A stretch of DNA of 64,000 bases from Paractinoplanes rishiriensis (GTDB lineage: Bacteria > Actinomycetota > Actinomycetes > Mycobacteriales > Micromonosporaceae): the NCBI RefSeq assembly GCF_016862375.1, contig NZ_BOMV01000012.1:110441-174440 (forward strand), written 5' to 3'. The notes beneath the pieces were generated by a model. It had not been told where the DNA came from, did no database searches, and saw only the letters and a list, made by a program, of their open reading frames with translations. Shown here piece after piece: positions 34,627 through 45,535 of this stretch; within the stretch, counting starts at the first letter, position 1, and each line of letters opens with the position of its first letter. Made by a program: the position numbers and the translations under genes.

Positions 34627-35439
34627 TCAGTGGCCGATGCCCTGGTAGTGGCGTAGCTGCCGGCTCCAGAAGAGGTACGCCAGAGTGAACAGCGCCACCC
34701 CCACCACCGGCGTCAAATAGCCCAGCGCCGCCGGGACCGCCAGCTCGTCCGTCTGGCCCAGCACCACGCTCGCGGGCAGGAAGGCGATGAACGCGACCGG
34801 CAGCGCGTATGTCAGCACCTGTTGGATGCCGGAACCGAAAATGCCGAGGGGATACGAGGCCAGTGTGTCGATCGTGTCGTAGGCGGCGGTGCGGATGGCC
34901 CACGTGCTGATCACCCGCACTGCGATCCCCGCGATCAGCACGGTCACCGACGCCTCGATCAGCGCGCCGCCCACTACGGCCAGGATCAGGAACAGCACCG
35001 AGCCGGGGGACCAGTTCACGTCGCCGATCGTCACGGCCAGCACGAAGATCAACAGACCCATCGAGAGATCGCCGTACGGGAGCAGCGAGCGGCTCGTGTT
35101 GGCCAGGTGGGACAGCGTGTTGACGGGGCGCAGCAGCATCCGGTCGAAATGGCCGTCCCGGATCGCGCCGTCGGCCTGCGTCACCCCGTCGAGCGTCACC
35201 AGCCAGAGCGCGTGCGAGAGCAGCCTCATCCCGTACAGGAAAGCGATTTGCCCGAGCGTCCATCCGGCCACCGTGCCGAAGGTGTGCAGCAAAACCCAGA
35301 CAAAGGCAAAACCACTGCCCTGGTACGCGGCGCCGGCCAGCACCATGACGGCGATGTTGCCCCGGTACTGCAGGGCGCTGCGCAGGGCCGCACCCCGCAT
35401 GGTCAGGTAGAGCCGGATCTCCCGGCGCAGGTCAACCAC
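34627..35439 (-). CDS. ABC-2 type permease (DUF990 type), second subunit
   Basis: This 270-residue membrane protein has about six segments (IAVMVLAGAAYQGSGFAFVW, LLIFVLAVTIGDV, VLFLILAVVGGALIEASVTVL). The family hallmark GHFDRMLLRPVNTLSH is present in the cytoplasmic loop. It pairs with the permease encoded just upstream and with the ATPase. The GTG start overlaps that permease by 8 bp. The substrate of these exporters is unknown. Confidence 0.9.
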   Translation of the reverse strand: MVDLRREIRLYLTMRGAALRSALQYRGNIAVMVLAGAAYQGSGFAFVWVLLHTFGTVAGWTLGQIAFLYGMRLLSHALWLVTLDGVTQADGAIRDGHFDRMLLRPVNTLSHLANTSRSLLPYGDLSMGLLIFVLAVTIGDVNWSPGSVLFLILAVVGGALIEASVTVLIAGIAVRVISTWAIRTAAYDTIDTLASYPLGIFGSGIQQVLTYALPVAFIAFLPASVVLGQTDELAVPAALGYLTPVVGVALFTLAYLFWSRQLRHYQGIGH

Positions 35440-36229
35440 CGTGCACCATGGTTTTCCGGTATGCGCGGCGCCAGATCAGGCCGGTCAGCGCGACGAGCAC
35501 CACGACCCACCCGGCGGCGAGCGCGAACCCCTGGATCATCTCCCGGCCGTGCACCTGCCCGACGTAGATGGCCGCCGGTTGGTAGGCGATGAAGCGGAAC
35601 GGCAGGGCCCCGGCCAGCGCCCGCAGCGGCCCCGGCATCAGGGTCAGCGGCACGCTGGCGCCGGCCAGGAACGCCGCGATGAAGCGGAACAGCGTGGACA
35701 GCCCCATGTTGTCGACGGTCCAGAACGCGGACAGGCCGATCAGGAACGTGAGCAGCGCGTTCAGCAGCCAGCCGAACAGCACCGCCACCGGGTAGAGCAG
35801 ACCCGCGGCCGCGCTCGCCGGTGCGGCCAGCCCGCCGAGCAGCGCCGCGAGCGGGGCGACCAGCAGCACGATCGAGGTCTGGGTCAGCGTCTGACCGGCC
35901 TGCAGGGCGAGCATCTGCCCCGGGTAGCTGAGCGGCCGGCTCACGTCGAAGACCACCTCGCCGCTGCGCACCCGGCCGGCGATGATGTGCGCCAGCGGCG
36001 AGATGATGATCATGGCCTGCAGGCTGCTCAGCGTCAGGTAGACCACCATCTGGTCCAGGGTGAACCCGGCCACCGCGGGCCGGTCCTGGTAGGCGGCGGT
36101 CCACAGCCGGGTGAGCAGCACGATCCAGAGCAGGGTCACGAACGCGAAGGCGAAGATGACCACCCGGTACTGCAGCGCCATCCGCACCGACGCCCGCATG
36201 TAGGCGCGGTACGCGCGTACCTGCCTCAT
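35432..36229 (-). CDS. ABC-2 type permease (DUF990 type), first subunit
   Basis: This 265-residue protein has six predicted membrane segments (VVIFAFAFVTLLWIVLLTRLW, VVYLTLSSLQAMIIISPLAHI, FALAAGWVVVLVALTGLIW) and the paired-permease loop RVRSGEVVFDVSRPLSYPGQM. It lies between the ATPase gene, which it overlaps as ATGA, and the second permease, forming a three-gene export system. Confidence 0.9.
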   Translation of the reverse strand: MRQVRAYRAYMRASVRMALQYRVVIFAFAFVTLLWIVLLTRLWTAAYQDRPAVAGFTLDQMVVYLTLSSLQAMIIISPLAHIIAGRVRSGEVVFDVSRPLSYPGQMLALQAGQTLTQTSIVLLVAPLAALLGGLAAPASAAAGLLYPVAVLFGWLLNALLTFLIGLSAFWTVDNMGLSTLFRFIAAFLAGASVPLTLMPGPLRALAGALPFRFIAYQPAAIYVGQVHGREMIQGFALAAGWVVVLVALTGLIWRRAYRKTMVHGG

Positions 36230-37233
36230 TCGCCGCGCCGTTCCCGGTACAGCTCGCGGACCACGCTCTCCAGGTTCGACTCCTCGACCGCGAGGTCGCG
36301 CACCTGCCAGCCGTCGCTGACCGCGACCAGCAGGTGGTGCACGGGCTGGTCGCGGCGCACCCGGAACCGCCAGCGGCCGTCCGCCTCCCGCTCGCCGGTG
36401 AACCCGCCGAGCGTCCAGCGTTCGCCCGCCGGCTCGGCGGCGCCGTCCAGCCGGATCCGGACGTCCTGGTACGGCGCGTACCGGGCGACCAGCCCGTCGA
36501 CCGGCCCGTCGTAGAGCACCCGGCCGTGGTCGATGAGCAGGATCCGCTTGCAGAGCCGTTCCACGTCGGCCAGGTCGTGGGTGGTGAGCAGGATCGTGGT
36601 GCGCCCGCTGCGGTTGGCGTCCTCGACGAAGCCGCGCACCGCCTCCTTGGCCAGCACGTCCAGCCCCACGGTCGGCTCGTCGAGGTAGAGCAGCGGCGGG
36701 TCGTACAGCAGCGCGGCCGCCAGGTCACCCCGCATCCGCTGGCCGAGGCTCAGCTGCCGCACCGGCGTCTGGAGGAAGGGATCGAGGTCGAGCAGATCAC
36801 GCAGGCGCGCCAGGTTTTGCCGATAACGATCAGGAGGTACGTCGTACATCGCGCCGACCAGCCGGAACGACTCGACCAGCGGCAGATCCCACCACAGCTG
36901 CGTCCGCTGCCCGAACACCACCCCGACCTGCCGCGCGTGCCGCTGCCGGTCCCGCCACGGCACGATCGGCCCGCCCGGCCCGGCCACCTCGACGGTCCCG
37001 CTGGTCGGCCACAGCACCCCGGTGAGCAACTTGATGGTGGTGGACTTGCCGGCCCCGTTGGGCCCGAGATAACCGACGACCTCACCCTGCTCGATGCTGA
37101 AGTCGATGTGGTCGACCGCCGTGGTCCGCACCTGCTGCCGGGTGAACAGCGTCCGCACCGCCCCGAACCGCCCCTCGACGGGCCTGGTCCGTACGTACTC
37201 TTTGGTCAGTTGGCGGACGTCGATGAGCGGCAC
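36226..37233 (-). CDS. ABC transporter ATP-binding protein (DUF990-type exporter)
   Basis: This 335-residue ATPase has Walker A GYLGPNGAGKSTTIKLL, signature LSLGQRMRGDLAAALLYDPPLLYLDEPTVGLD with Walker B, and the H-loop LLTTHDLADVERLC. A C-terminal regulatory extension (about residues 240-335) is typical of this exporter group. It begins the operon and overlaps the first permease by four bases. ATP hydrolysis would power export of an unknown substrate. Confidence 0.94.
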   Translation of the reverse strand: MPLIDVRQLTKEYVRTRPVEGRFGAVRTLFTRQQVRTTAVDHIDFSIEQGEVVGYLGPNGAGKSTTIKLLTGVLWPTSGTVEVAGPGGPIVPWRDRQRHARQVGVVFGQRTQLWWDLPLVESFRLVGAMYDVPPDRYRQNLARLRDLLDLDPFLQTPVRQLSLGQRMRGDLAAALLYDPPLLYLDEPTVGLDVLAKEAVRGFVEDANRSGRTTILLTTHDLADVERLCKRILLIDHGRVLYDGPVDGLVARYAPYQDVRIRLDGAAEPAGERWTLGGFTGEREADGRWRFRVRRDQPVHHLLVAVSDGWQVRDLAVEESNLESVVRELYRERRGE

Positions 37234-37266
37234 ACGCCCCTGTCTAACGAACCGCTTCCACGACCG

Positions 37267-37692
37267 TCAAACGGATTTGCCGCTCCGGCGGTGGCGCAGC
37301 ACGGCGCGGATCGCGTAGACGAGGGCGCCGAGGATCAGCAGGAAGCCGATCATGCCGAGGCCCGGTGAGTCGTCGTAGCCGCCACCCAGGACGGCGAGGA
37401 CGCCGACCACGATGAGGGCCAGCGCGATGGCGAAGGGTTTCATCAGACTTCCTCCTGAGGGGTGGGCGCGGCGCCGCCAGGAGACGTCGGCGGCCAGACC
37501 GCGCAGCATGCGGGAAAGCAGGGTCAGCGCGATCCGCCGCTCGCTGGTGCCGCGGTCGCGTTCGTAGGCGATGTGGTCGTGCAGGTCGGCGCCGATCTCG
37601 TCGAGCCGGCGTTCGGCGACGGGGGCGGGCAGCCGCCGGGTGTAGTGCCGCACCCACCGGGTGACCAGCCCGGCGGCGCGTTCGGGAGTCAC
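37267..37692 (-). CDS. small membrane protein coupled to PadR
   Basis: This 141-residue protein has an N-terminal helical domain (about residues 1-75; PVAERRLDEIGADLHDHIAYERDRG, like the prefix/HAAS domains often encoded with PadR regulators), then two membrane helices (FAIALALIVVGVLAVLGGG and GMIGFLLILGALVYAIRAVL). The GTG start overlaps the PadR stop by four bases. It probably transmits or responds to the signal that PadR controls; the role is unproven. Confidence 0.8.
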   Translation of the reverse strand: MTPERAAGLVTRWVRHYTRRLPAPVAERRLDEIGADLHDHIAYERDRGTSERRIALTLLSRMLRGLAADVSWRRRAHPSGGSLMKPFAIALALIVVGVLAVLGGGYDDSPGLGMIGFLLILGALVYAIRAVLRHRRSGKSV

Positions 37693-38051
37693 GCCGGCCC
37701 CGGGGCGATGCGCGGGACCCGGCCGGCGGCGCGGTCGGCGCCGGCCCGCTCGGCGGCGTGCACGCCCCGGCCGGTGAGTTCGTAGAGGCGGCGGCGCGGC
37801 CGGCCCTCGGACTCCGGGTTTTCCTGCCAGGCCGAGCTGAGCAGGCCGAGTTCCTCGAGCCGGCCCAGCGCCTTGTAGAGGGTGCCGTGCGCGGTCAGCG
37901 ACCGGGAACCCTGCTGCTCGCGCATGGCCTGGGCCAGCCCGAACCCGTGGAACGAGCCCTGGCCGGTGCGGTGCATGGCCAGGGCCGTGGTGAGGATCTC
38001 GACCTCGAGGGGGAGCAGCGTCCCGGGTTTCCGCGGCGGCATGCCAGCCAT
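37689..38051 (-). CDS. PadR-family transcriptional regulator
   Basis: This 120-residue regulator has the PadR winged helix: LLPLEVEILTTALAMHRTG, FHGFGLAQAMREQQGSRSLTAHGTLYKALGRLEELGLL and RPRRRLYELTGRGVHAAERA. The long palindrome at 38052-38073 touches the ATG at 38051, so an alternative start is the in-frame ATG at 38042. Autoregulation is likely because PadR proteins commonly bind such sites. It is cotranscribed with the membrane protein downstream. Confidence 0.9.
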   Translation of the reverse strand: MAGMPPRKPGTLLPLEVEILTTALAMHRTGQGSFHGFGLAQAMREQQGSRSLTAHGTLYKALGRLEELGLLSSAWQENPESEGRPRRRLYELTGRGVHAAERAGADRAAGRVPRIAPGPA

Positions 38052-38073
38052 GTTAGGAAGATATCTTCCTAAC
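38052..38073. promoter_or_regulatory. 22-bp perfect palindrome, candidate PadR operator
   Basis: The half-site GTTAGGAAGAT is followed directly by its exact reverse complement. It ends one base before the PadR ATG at 38051. Perfect symmetry over 22 bp in high-GC DNA is unlikely by chance and fits a dimeric PadR autoregulatory site. Confidence 0.8.
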
Positions 38074-38288
38074 GGCAAGTGGGCAGGTTGGCCAACGAGA
38101 GCGTCTCGATCGACCGAGGGCTTGACGCCGAGGCGTCACGGTTCACGCAGAAGACTGCGGCGGAACAGCGATCAACAGGATCTGCCGATGCGCGGGCGGA
38201 ATAGGCAGTATGCGAACCTTGCGCCGTGAGTGCCCCGGACTGCGGAAAGATCACCCAATTCGGGACGGCGGGACCCGGGAAGCGCTGC

Positions 38289-39236
38289 TCAGGGGACGGT
38301 GACCACCACGTTGCCGACCTTGCGGCCGGTGTCCACGTAGCGGTGCGCCGTGACGATCTCGGACAGCGGATAGGTGCGGTCGATCACGATCCGCAGCTCC
38401 TCGCGGTCGAGCAGGCCGCGCAGCTCGGCGAGCGCCTCGTGCTTGCGCACCGAGAAGCCGGTCTTTACCCGCCGGGTCCGCAGCGCGTGCACGTTGTTGA
38501 CCAGCCCGGTGGTGGGCAGATAGACGCCGCTCCCGCTGAGCACCGGCCGGCACCGTCCGAACGAGCTGCGCCCGACCGTGTCGAACACCGCGTCGTAGCG
38601 CTCGCCGCTGGTCGTGAAGTCTTCGGCGGTGTAGTCGAAAACCCGGGCCGCGCCGAGCGATTCGACCAGCTTGACGTTGCGCCCGCTGCATACGCCGTGC
38701 ACCTCGGCCCCGGCGCGGGCGGCCAGCTGGACCGCGTACGTGCCGATGCTGCCGGACGCGCCGATCACGAGAACCCGCTGCCCGGCCCGGATCCCGGCGA
38801 GTTTGTGCAGGAAGTACCAGGCCGTGGTGAACCCGTCGACCGTAGCGGCGGCCTCCGCATACGGCACATCGGCCGGGACGGTGGTCAGCGACGCTTTTTC
38901 GGACAGGCACTTGAACTCGGCATTGGCACCGACCCCGAACCCGGTGAAACCGAAAACCCGGTCGCCGGCCCGGTATGTTGCGGCGTCCGGCCCGGTCGCG
39001 GCGACCTCACCGGCGAACTCCAGCCCGAGCACCCGGATCGCCCGGCGCGGCCGGACCGGCCCGATGATGACCCGCCCCCAGCGCGGCTCGCCCCGGCGCA
39101 TCCCGCACTCGGCCGACGTGACCGTGGTGGCGTGCACCCGGATCAGCAGCTCGTCGCCGCGCGGCACCGGCACGGGCAACTCGGCCTGCCGCAGCACCTC
39201 CGGCGGACCGTATCTGTCGAAGACCACCGCTCGCAT
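38289..39236 (-). CDS. zinc-independent MDR-family NAD(P)-dependent quinone/alcohol reductase
   Basis: This 315-residue medium-chain reductase has MRAVVFDRYGPPEVLRQAELP, the GroES-like part with LGLEFAGEVAATG, a nucleotide-binding VLVIGASGSIGTYAVQLAARAGAEVHGVC and a C-terminal IDRTYPLSEIVTAHRYVDTGRKVGNVVV. ATG 39236 opens the family N-terminus. It follows kshB by 47 bp on the same strand and could share its transcript, but such enzymes are common and a steroid role is not shown. Confidence 0.88.
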   Translation of the reverse strand: MRAVVFDRYGPPEVLRQAELPVPVPRGDELLIRVHATTVTSAECGMRRGEPRWGRVIIGPVRPRRAIRVLGLEFAGEVAATGPDAATYRAGDRVFGFTGFGVGANAEFKCLSEKASLTTVPADVPYAEAAATVDGFTTAWYFLHKLAGIRAGQRVLVIGASGSIGTYAVQLAARAGAEVHGVCSGRNVKLVESLGAARVFDYTAEDFTTSGERYDAVFDTVGRSSFGRCRPVLSGSGVYLPTTGLVNNVHALRTRRVKTGFSVRKHEALAELRGLLDREELRIVIDRTYPLSEIVTAHRYVDTGRKVGNVVVTVP

Positions 39237-39283
39237 GCCGGCCAGTGTGCGGATCCCCGCCTGTGACGACGCTGAGCCGTTGG

Positions 39284-40276
39284 TCAGTAGTAGGTGACGC
39301 TCACGTGCTCCGAGCGGGGCAGCGCCTGGCAGGCCAAAATGTAGCCGTCGGCGAAGTCCTCCTCCTCGAGCACCTCGTTGTTGACCAGCTCGACCTCGCC
39401 GTCCAGCAGGCGGAGCGCGCACGCGCCGCACTGGCCCTGGCGGCAGGAGAACGGCGGGTTCAGGCCGGCCGCCACGATCACGTCGAGCAGCCGCTTGCCG
39501 GCCGGCCACGGCAGCAGGTGGGTCTGTCCGTCCAGGGTGACCTCGGCGGTGGCGTCCGGACCGTCGCCCGCGACCGCCTCGAGTTCGAACCGCTCGACGC
39601 GCACCCGCTCCGCGGGCACGCCGGCCTTCTGCAACGCCTGCTGAGCGACCACCACGAACGGTTCCGGGCCACAGACAAAGGCTTCGCGATTGCCGTACGC
39701 CTGCACGGCGCCGGCAAGTGCGGCGGCCGTCGGCGCCCCGCGCTCGCTGTCCAGCCAGTGCACCACCTCCAGCCGGTCACCGGCCAGGGCGGCCAGCTCG
39801 GCCCGGAAGATGACCGAGTCGGCGTCCCGGTTCGCGTACACCAGCGCGAGCCGCCCGGTGCCGCCGGCCAGCACCGACTTGATGATTGCCATGACCGGCG
39901 TGATGCCGCTGCCGCCGGCCAGCAGCAGCAGGTCGTCGTCCAGCGAGCCGGGTGTGAACGTGCCGGCCGGCGGCGCCAGGTCCAGCGTGCTGCCGGGGCG
40001 TACGTGATCGCAGATCCAGTTCGACGCCTGGCCGTCGCGTACCCGCTTGATCGTGATTTTGGGCTGCTCGCCGGTGTGCGGCGAGCTGGACAGCGAATAG
40101 CAGCGCGCCACCGGACCGCCGTCATCGGGCACCCGGACCGTCAGGTATTGCCCGGGCCGGTAGGCGAATGCGGCGGCCAGCGCGGGCGGCACCGCGAGCA
40201 CGAGCGAGTGCGCGTCGGGCGTCTCGGTGATGACGTCGGCCACCCGGATCCGGTGGAACGGCGGGGGAGCCGTCAT
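39284..40276 (-). CDS. kshB: 3-ketosteroid 9alpha-hydroxylase reductase KshB
   Basis: This 330-residue reductase passes electrons from NAD(P)H to KshA. An N-terminal flavin domain (YRPGQYLTVRVP, RCYSLSSSPH) is followed by an NAD domain (LLLLAGGSGITPVMAIIKSVL) and a C-terminal plant-type [2Fe-2S] domain with the cluster ligands in SCRQGQCGACALRLL plus ACQ downstream. ATG 40276 overlaps the stop of the small zinc-ribbon gene (ATGA), so kshA, the small gene and kshB are translationally linked. Confidence 0.95.
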   Translation of the reverse strand: MTAPPPFHRIRVADVITETPDAHSLVLAVPPALAAAFAYRPGQYLTVRVPDDGGPVARCYSLSSSPHTGEQPKITIKRVRDGQASNWICDHVRPGSTLDLAPPAGTFTPGSLDDDLLLLAGGSGITPVMAIIKSVLAGGTGRLALVYANRDADSVIFRAELAALAGDRLEVVHWLDSERGAPTAAALAGAVQAYGNREAFVCGPEPFVVVAQQALQKAGVPAERVRVERFELEAVAGDGPDATAEVTLDGQTHLLPWPAGKRLLDVIVAAGLNPPFSCRQGQCGACALRLLDGEVELVNNEVLEEEDFADGYILACQALPRSEHVSVTYY

Positions 40277-40545
40277 CCGGTCACCTCCAGGCGGCCCTCG
40301 CGCACCGCGCGGTCCAGGCTGTCGCGCAGGTCGGGGCAGGTGGGCACGAGCGCCGCCGGCCGGTCGCCGGCGGCCGCGGCGAGCCGGGGGCAGGCACCGG
40401 CCGAGGGCGTCGTCCACTGCACGCTGGTCTGCATCGGGCTGAGCTTGCGGGCCCGGACCACGGTGCCGCAACTGCCGCACTCGACCTTGGTGAGATTGCC
40501 GTCCAGGTACGCGCGGCGCTCGGCCAGCGAGTCGGCGCGGGTCAT
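40273..40545 (-). CDS. small zinc-ribbon-like protein between kshA and kshB
   Basis: This 90-residue protein has no recognised family. It contains CGSCG at residues 23-27 and further Cys residues in GACPR and TCPD, a plausible four-Cys metal site, then a helical tail (LRDSLDRAVREGRL). It overlaps both neighbours by four bases (ATGA at each end), so it is made in step with the two hydroxylase components. That placement suggests a role in KshAB assembly, stability or electron flow; this is inference. Confidence 0.75.
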   Translation of the reverse strand: MTRADSLAERRAYLDGNLTKVECGSCGTVVRARKLSPMQTSVQWTTPSAGACPRLAAAAGDRPAALVPTCPDLRDSLDRAVREGRLEVTG

Positions 40546-41669
40546 GTGGCCGGCTCGGCGGCCTGGCGGGCCTGATTTTCCGCCACCTCGGCCTCCCAGG
40601 TCTGCACCGCGCGCGCGGTGTCGACCTCGAACTCGTAGCGCGCCACCATGTCGTCGGTGATGTCCTCGACGTCCACGTAGAACTGCTCGTACCAGCGGCG
40701 CAACTGGTAGACCGGGCCGTCCTCGGCGCACAGCAGCGGGTTGTCGATCCGGCTCTTGTGCTTCCAGATCTCCACGTCCTGCATGAAGCCCAGCCCGATG
40801 CCCTTGGCGAACTTGCCGGCCGCCTTGGCCGCCTGCTCGGTGGTGAGCCCCGGCAGTCGCTTGACGATCACGCCCCACTGGAGCACGAACGAGTTCGGCG
40901 AGACCGGGTAGTGACAGTTGATCAGCACCGACTCGACGTCGATGCCGTGCCAGTTGTGGTACAGGTTGTCGATCATGTAGGACGGGCCGTAGTACGCCGC
41001 CTCGGACCGCAGCGTGGCGTCGCCCGACTGGCTCACGCCGGCCGGCACGTCCGGCCGCGGCCGGGTGTGCAGGAACTGCGCCGCCACGTGCCCCTCCAGC
41101 ACGTTCTTGAAGAACGTCGGGAAGGCGAAGTGGATGTAGAAGAAGTGCGCCATGTCGACCACGTTGTCGATGACCTCGCGGCAGTTCGCCCCGTCGATCC
41201 GGATCGAGTCCCAGGTCCAGTCGCTCCACTCGTCGCTGAACGCGCCCTCGATGCGGGGGATCACGATGCCGGCCGGCGGCGGCTTGCCCTGCGGGTCGTT
41301 CCAGACGAACAGCTGGCGATTTTCCTCCAGCGTGGTCCACGACCGGGTGCGGGCGCGCATCGGCACCCGGTACGCGTACGGGACCGACTCGCACCGGCCG
41401 TCGCCCCGCCACCGCCAGTCGTGGAACGGGCAGGCGACGGTGTCGCCCTTGATCGTCCCCATGGTCAGGTCGCCGCCCATGTGCCGGCAGTACCCGTCCA
41501 GCACGTGCAGGGCGCCGGCCGAGTCGGCGAACACCACCAGCTTGGTGCCGAACGCCTCGATGGCGTGCGGCTTGCCGTCGCGGTAGGTGTCGGCCAGGCC
41601 GAGGCAGTGCCAGCCGCGGGCGAACCTGGCCGGCGGGGCCCCGGTGTCGATCGTGCGTGGTTGGCTCAT
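40542..41669 (-). CDS. kshA: 3-ketosteroid 9alpha-hydroxylase oxygenase KshA
   Basis: This 375-residue Rieske oxygenase adds the 9alpha-hydroxyl to (di)androstenedione-type steroids, which leads to spontaneous ring B opening. The Rieske ligands are in YCRHMGGDLTMG and ACPFHDW, and the mononuclear iron site in NVVDMAHFFYIHFAFP. YHNWHGIDVESVLINCHYPVSPNSF is characteristic of KshA. ATG 41669 follows GGGAG. It is divergent from hsaA with the KstR box at 41730 between them, and leads the kshA-small protein-kshB operon. Confidence 0.96.
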   Translation of the reverse strand: MSQPRTIDTGAPPARFARGWHCLGLADTYRDGKPHAIEAFGTKLVVFADSAGALHVLDGYCRHMGGDLTMGTIKGDTVACPFHDWRWRGDGRCESVPYAYRVPMRARTRSWTTLEENRQLFVWNDPQGKPPPAGIVIPRIEGAFSDEWSDWTWDSIRIDGANCREVIDNVVDMAHFFYIHFAFPTFFKNVLEGHVAAQFLHTRPRPDVPAGVSQSGDATLRSEAAYYGPSYMIDNLYHNWHGIDVESVLINCHYPVSPNSFVLQWGVIVKRLPGLTTEQAAKAAGKFAKGIGLGFMQDVEIWKHKSRIDNPLLCAEDGPVYQLRRWYEQFYVDVEDITDDMVARYEFEVDTARAVQTWEAEVAENQARQAAEPAT

Positions 41670-41729
41670 CAATCGCTCCCAGGTGTGGAACGCGTTGCGA
41701 TGCGGAGACGTCAGCTGTGGTCCGAAGAG

Positions 41730-41743
41730 TAGAACGTGTTCTA
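41730..41743. promoter_or_regulatory. KstR operator (kshA / hsaA divergent promoter)
   Basis: TAGAACGTGTTCTA is a perfect and almost fully palindromic KstR box. It lies 60 bp from the kshA start and 46 bp before hsaA, so one site can control both operons. The outer hexamers could overlap the -10 elements in each direction. Confidence 0.9.
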
Positions 41744-41789
41744 GTATAGGGGCCGTCTAGGAGCCGGCCAACCCGGTGGAGGGGATCAC

Positions 41790-44692
<2,903 letters not shown>

Positions 44693-44693
<1 letters not shown>

Positions 44694-45253
44694 TGGCGGC
44701 TGCCCCGGTGGGCTTCGACACCCGGCGCTTCCGCCGGGTGTTCGGCCACTTCTGCACCGGCGTCACGGTGATCACCACGGCCGACGCCGCCGGCCCGGCC
44801 GGCTTCGCCTGCCAGTCCTTCACCCCGCTGTCGCTGGACCCGCCGCTGGTCCTGTTCTGTCCCCAGCAGACCTCGGCGACGTGGCAGCGCATCCGTTCCG
44901 CGGGCGTGTTCTGCGTCAACATCCTGGCGGACGAACACCGCGACGTGTCCCGGACCTTCGGCACCAGCGGCCCGGACAAGTTCGCGGGCCTGGCCTGGCG
45001 CCCGGCACCGTCCGGAGCGCCGATCCTGCCGGACGCACTGACCTGGGCGGACTGCCAGATCACGGAGATCCATCCGGGCGGCGACCACGACATCGTGGTG
45101 GGCCGCGTGACGTCGCTGGGTGAGTGCCGCGATGCGGGGCCGCTGCTGTTCTACCGGGGCCGCTACACGGGGACGGCACCGGTGTCGCCGCACGAGGTCC
45201 CCGAGGTGGTCGACACGCTGCTGGCCTGGCCCCGCCACACCGACTGGATCTAG
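44693..45253 (+). CDS. hsaB: flavin reductase HsaB
   Basis: This 186-residue flavin reductase supplies reduced flavin to HsaA. The split-barrel family pattern is FRRVFGHFCTGVTVITTADAAGPAGFACQSFTPLSLDPPLVLFC, then AGVFCVNILADEHRDVSRTFG and the C-terminal HDIVVGRVTSLG. GTG 44693 overlaps the hsaC stop by one base (TAGTG). It ends the KstR-controlled operon; gene order A-D-C-B matches mycobacteria. Confidence 0.94.
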
Positions 45254-45315
45254 ATCACCGTGACCGGAGGGTAGGCTGCGGCTGACGGAGGCGTCTCGGA
45301 CTGGGGGTAAGGCGC

Positions 45316-45528
45316 ATGGGCGCGGAGCCGGTGGTCGAATGGCCCATCCCGCCTGCCGAAGGCTACTTCGCCGAGGACCTCGATCGGATCCCCGGCCTTC
45401 CGTCGCGCACCGAACTCATCGACGGAACCTTGGTGCACGAGAGCCCGCAGAAGCTCTTCCACGAACGGGTGAAGCTTTCGCTGCCGTTCGCCATCGACAT
45501 CGACCTCACGGCGATCGATCGCATGTGA
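45316..45528 (+). pseudogene. Uma2-family endonuclease remnant (internal deletion)
   Basis: This is a 70-codon frame whose first 48 residues match the actinomycete Uma2/DUF820 N-terminus (VVEWPIPPAEGYFAEDLDRIPGLPSRTELIDGTLVHESPQKLFHER), joined directly to what looks like a family C-terminus (VKLSLPFAIDIDLTAIDRM). Full proteins are about 190 residues, so roughly 120 residues including the PD-(D/E)XK-like active site are missing. It is probably inactive and lies between hsaB and the converging fadE33. Confidence 0.65.
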
Positions 45529-45535
45529 TCGTCCG

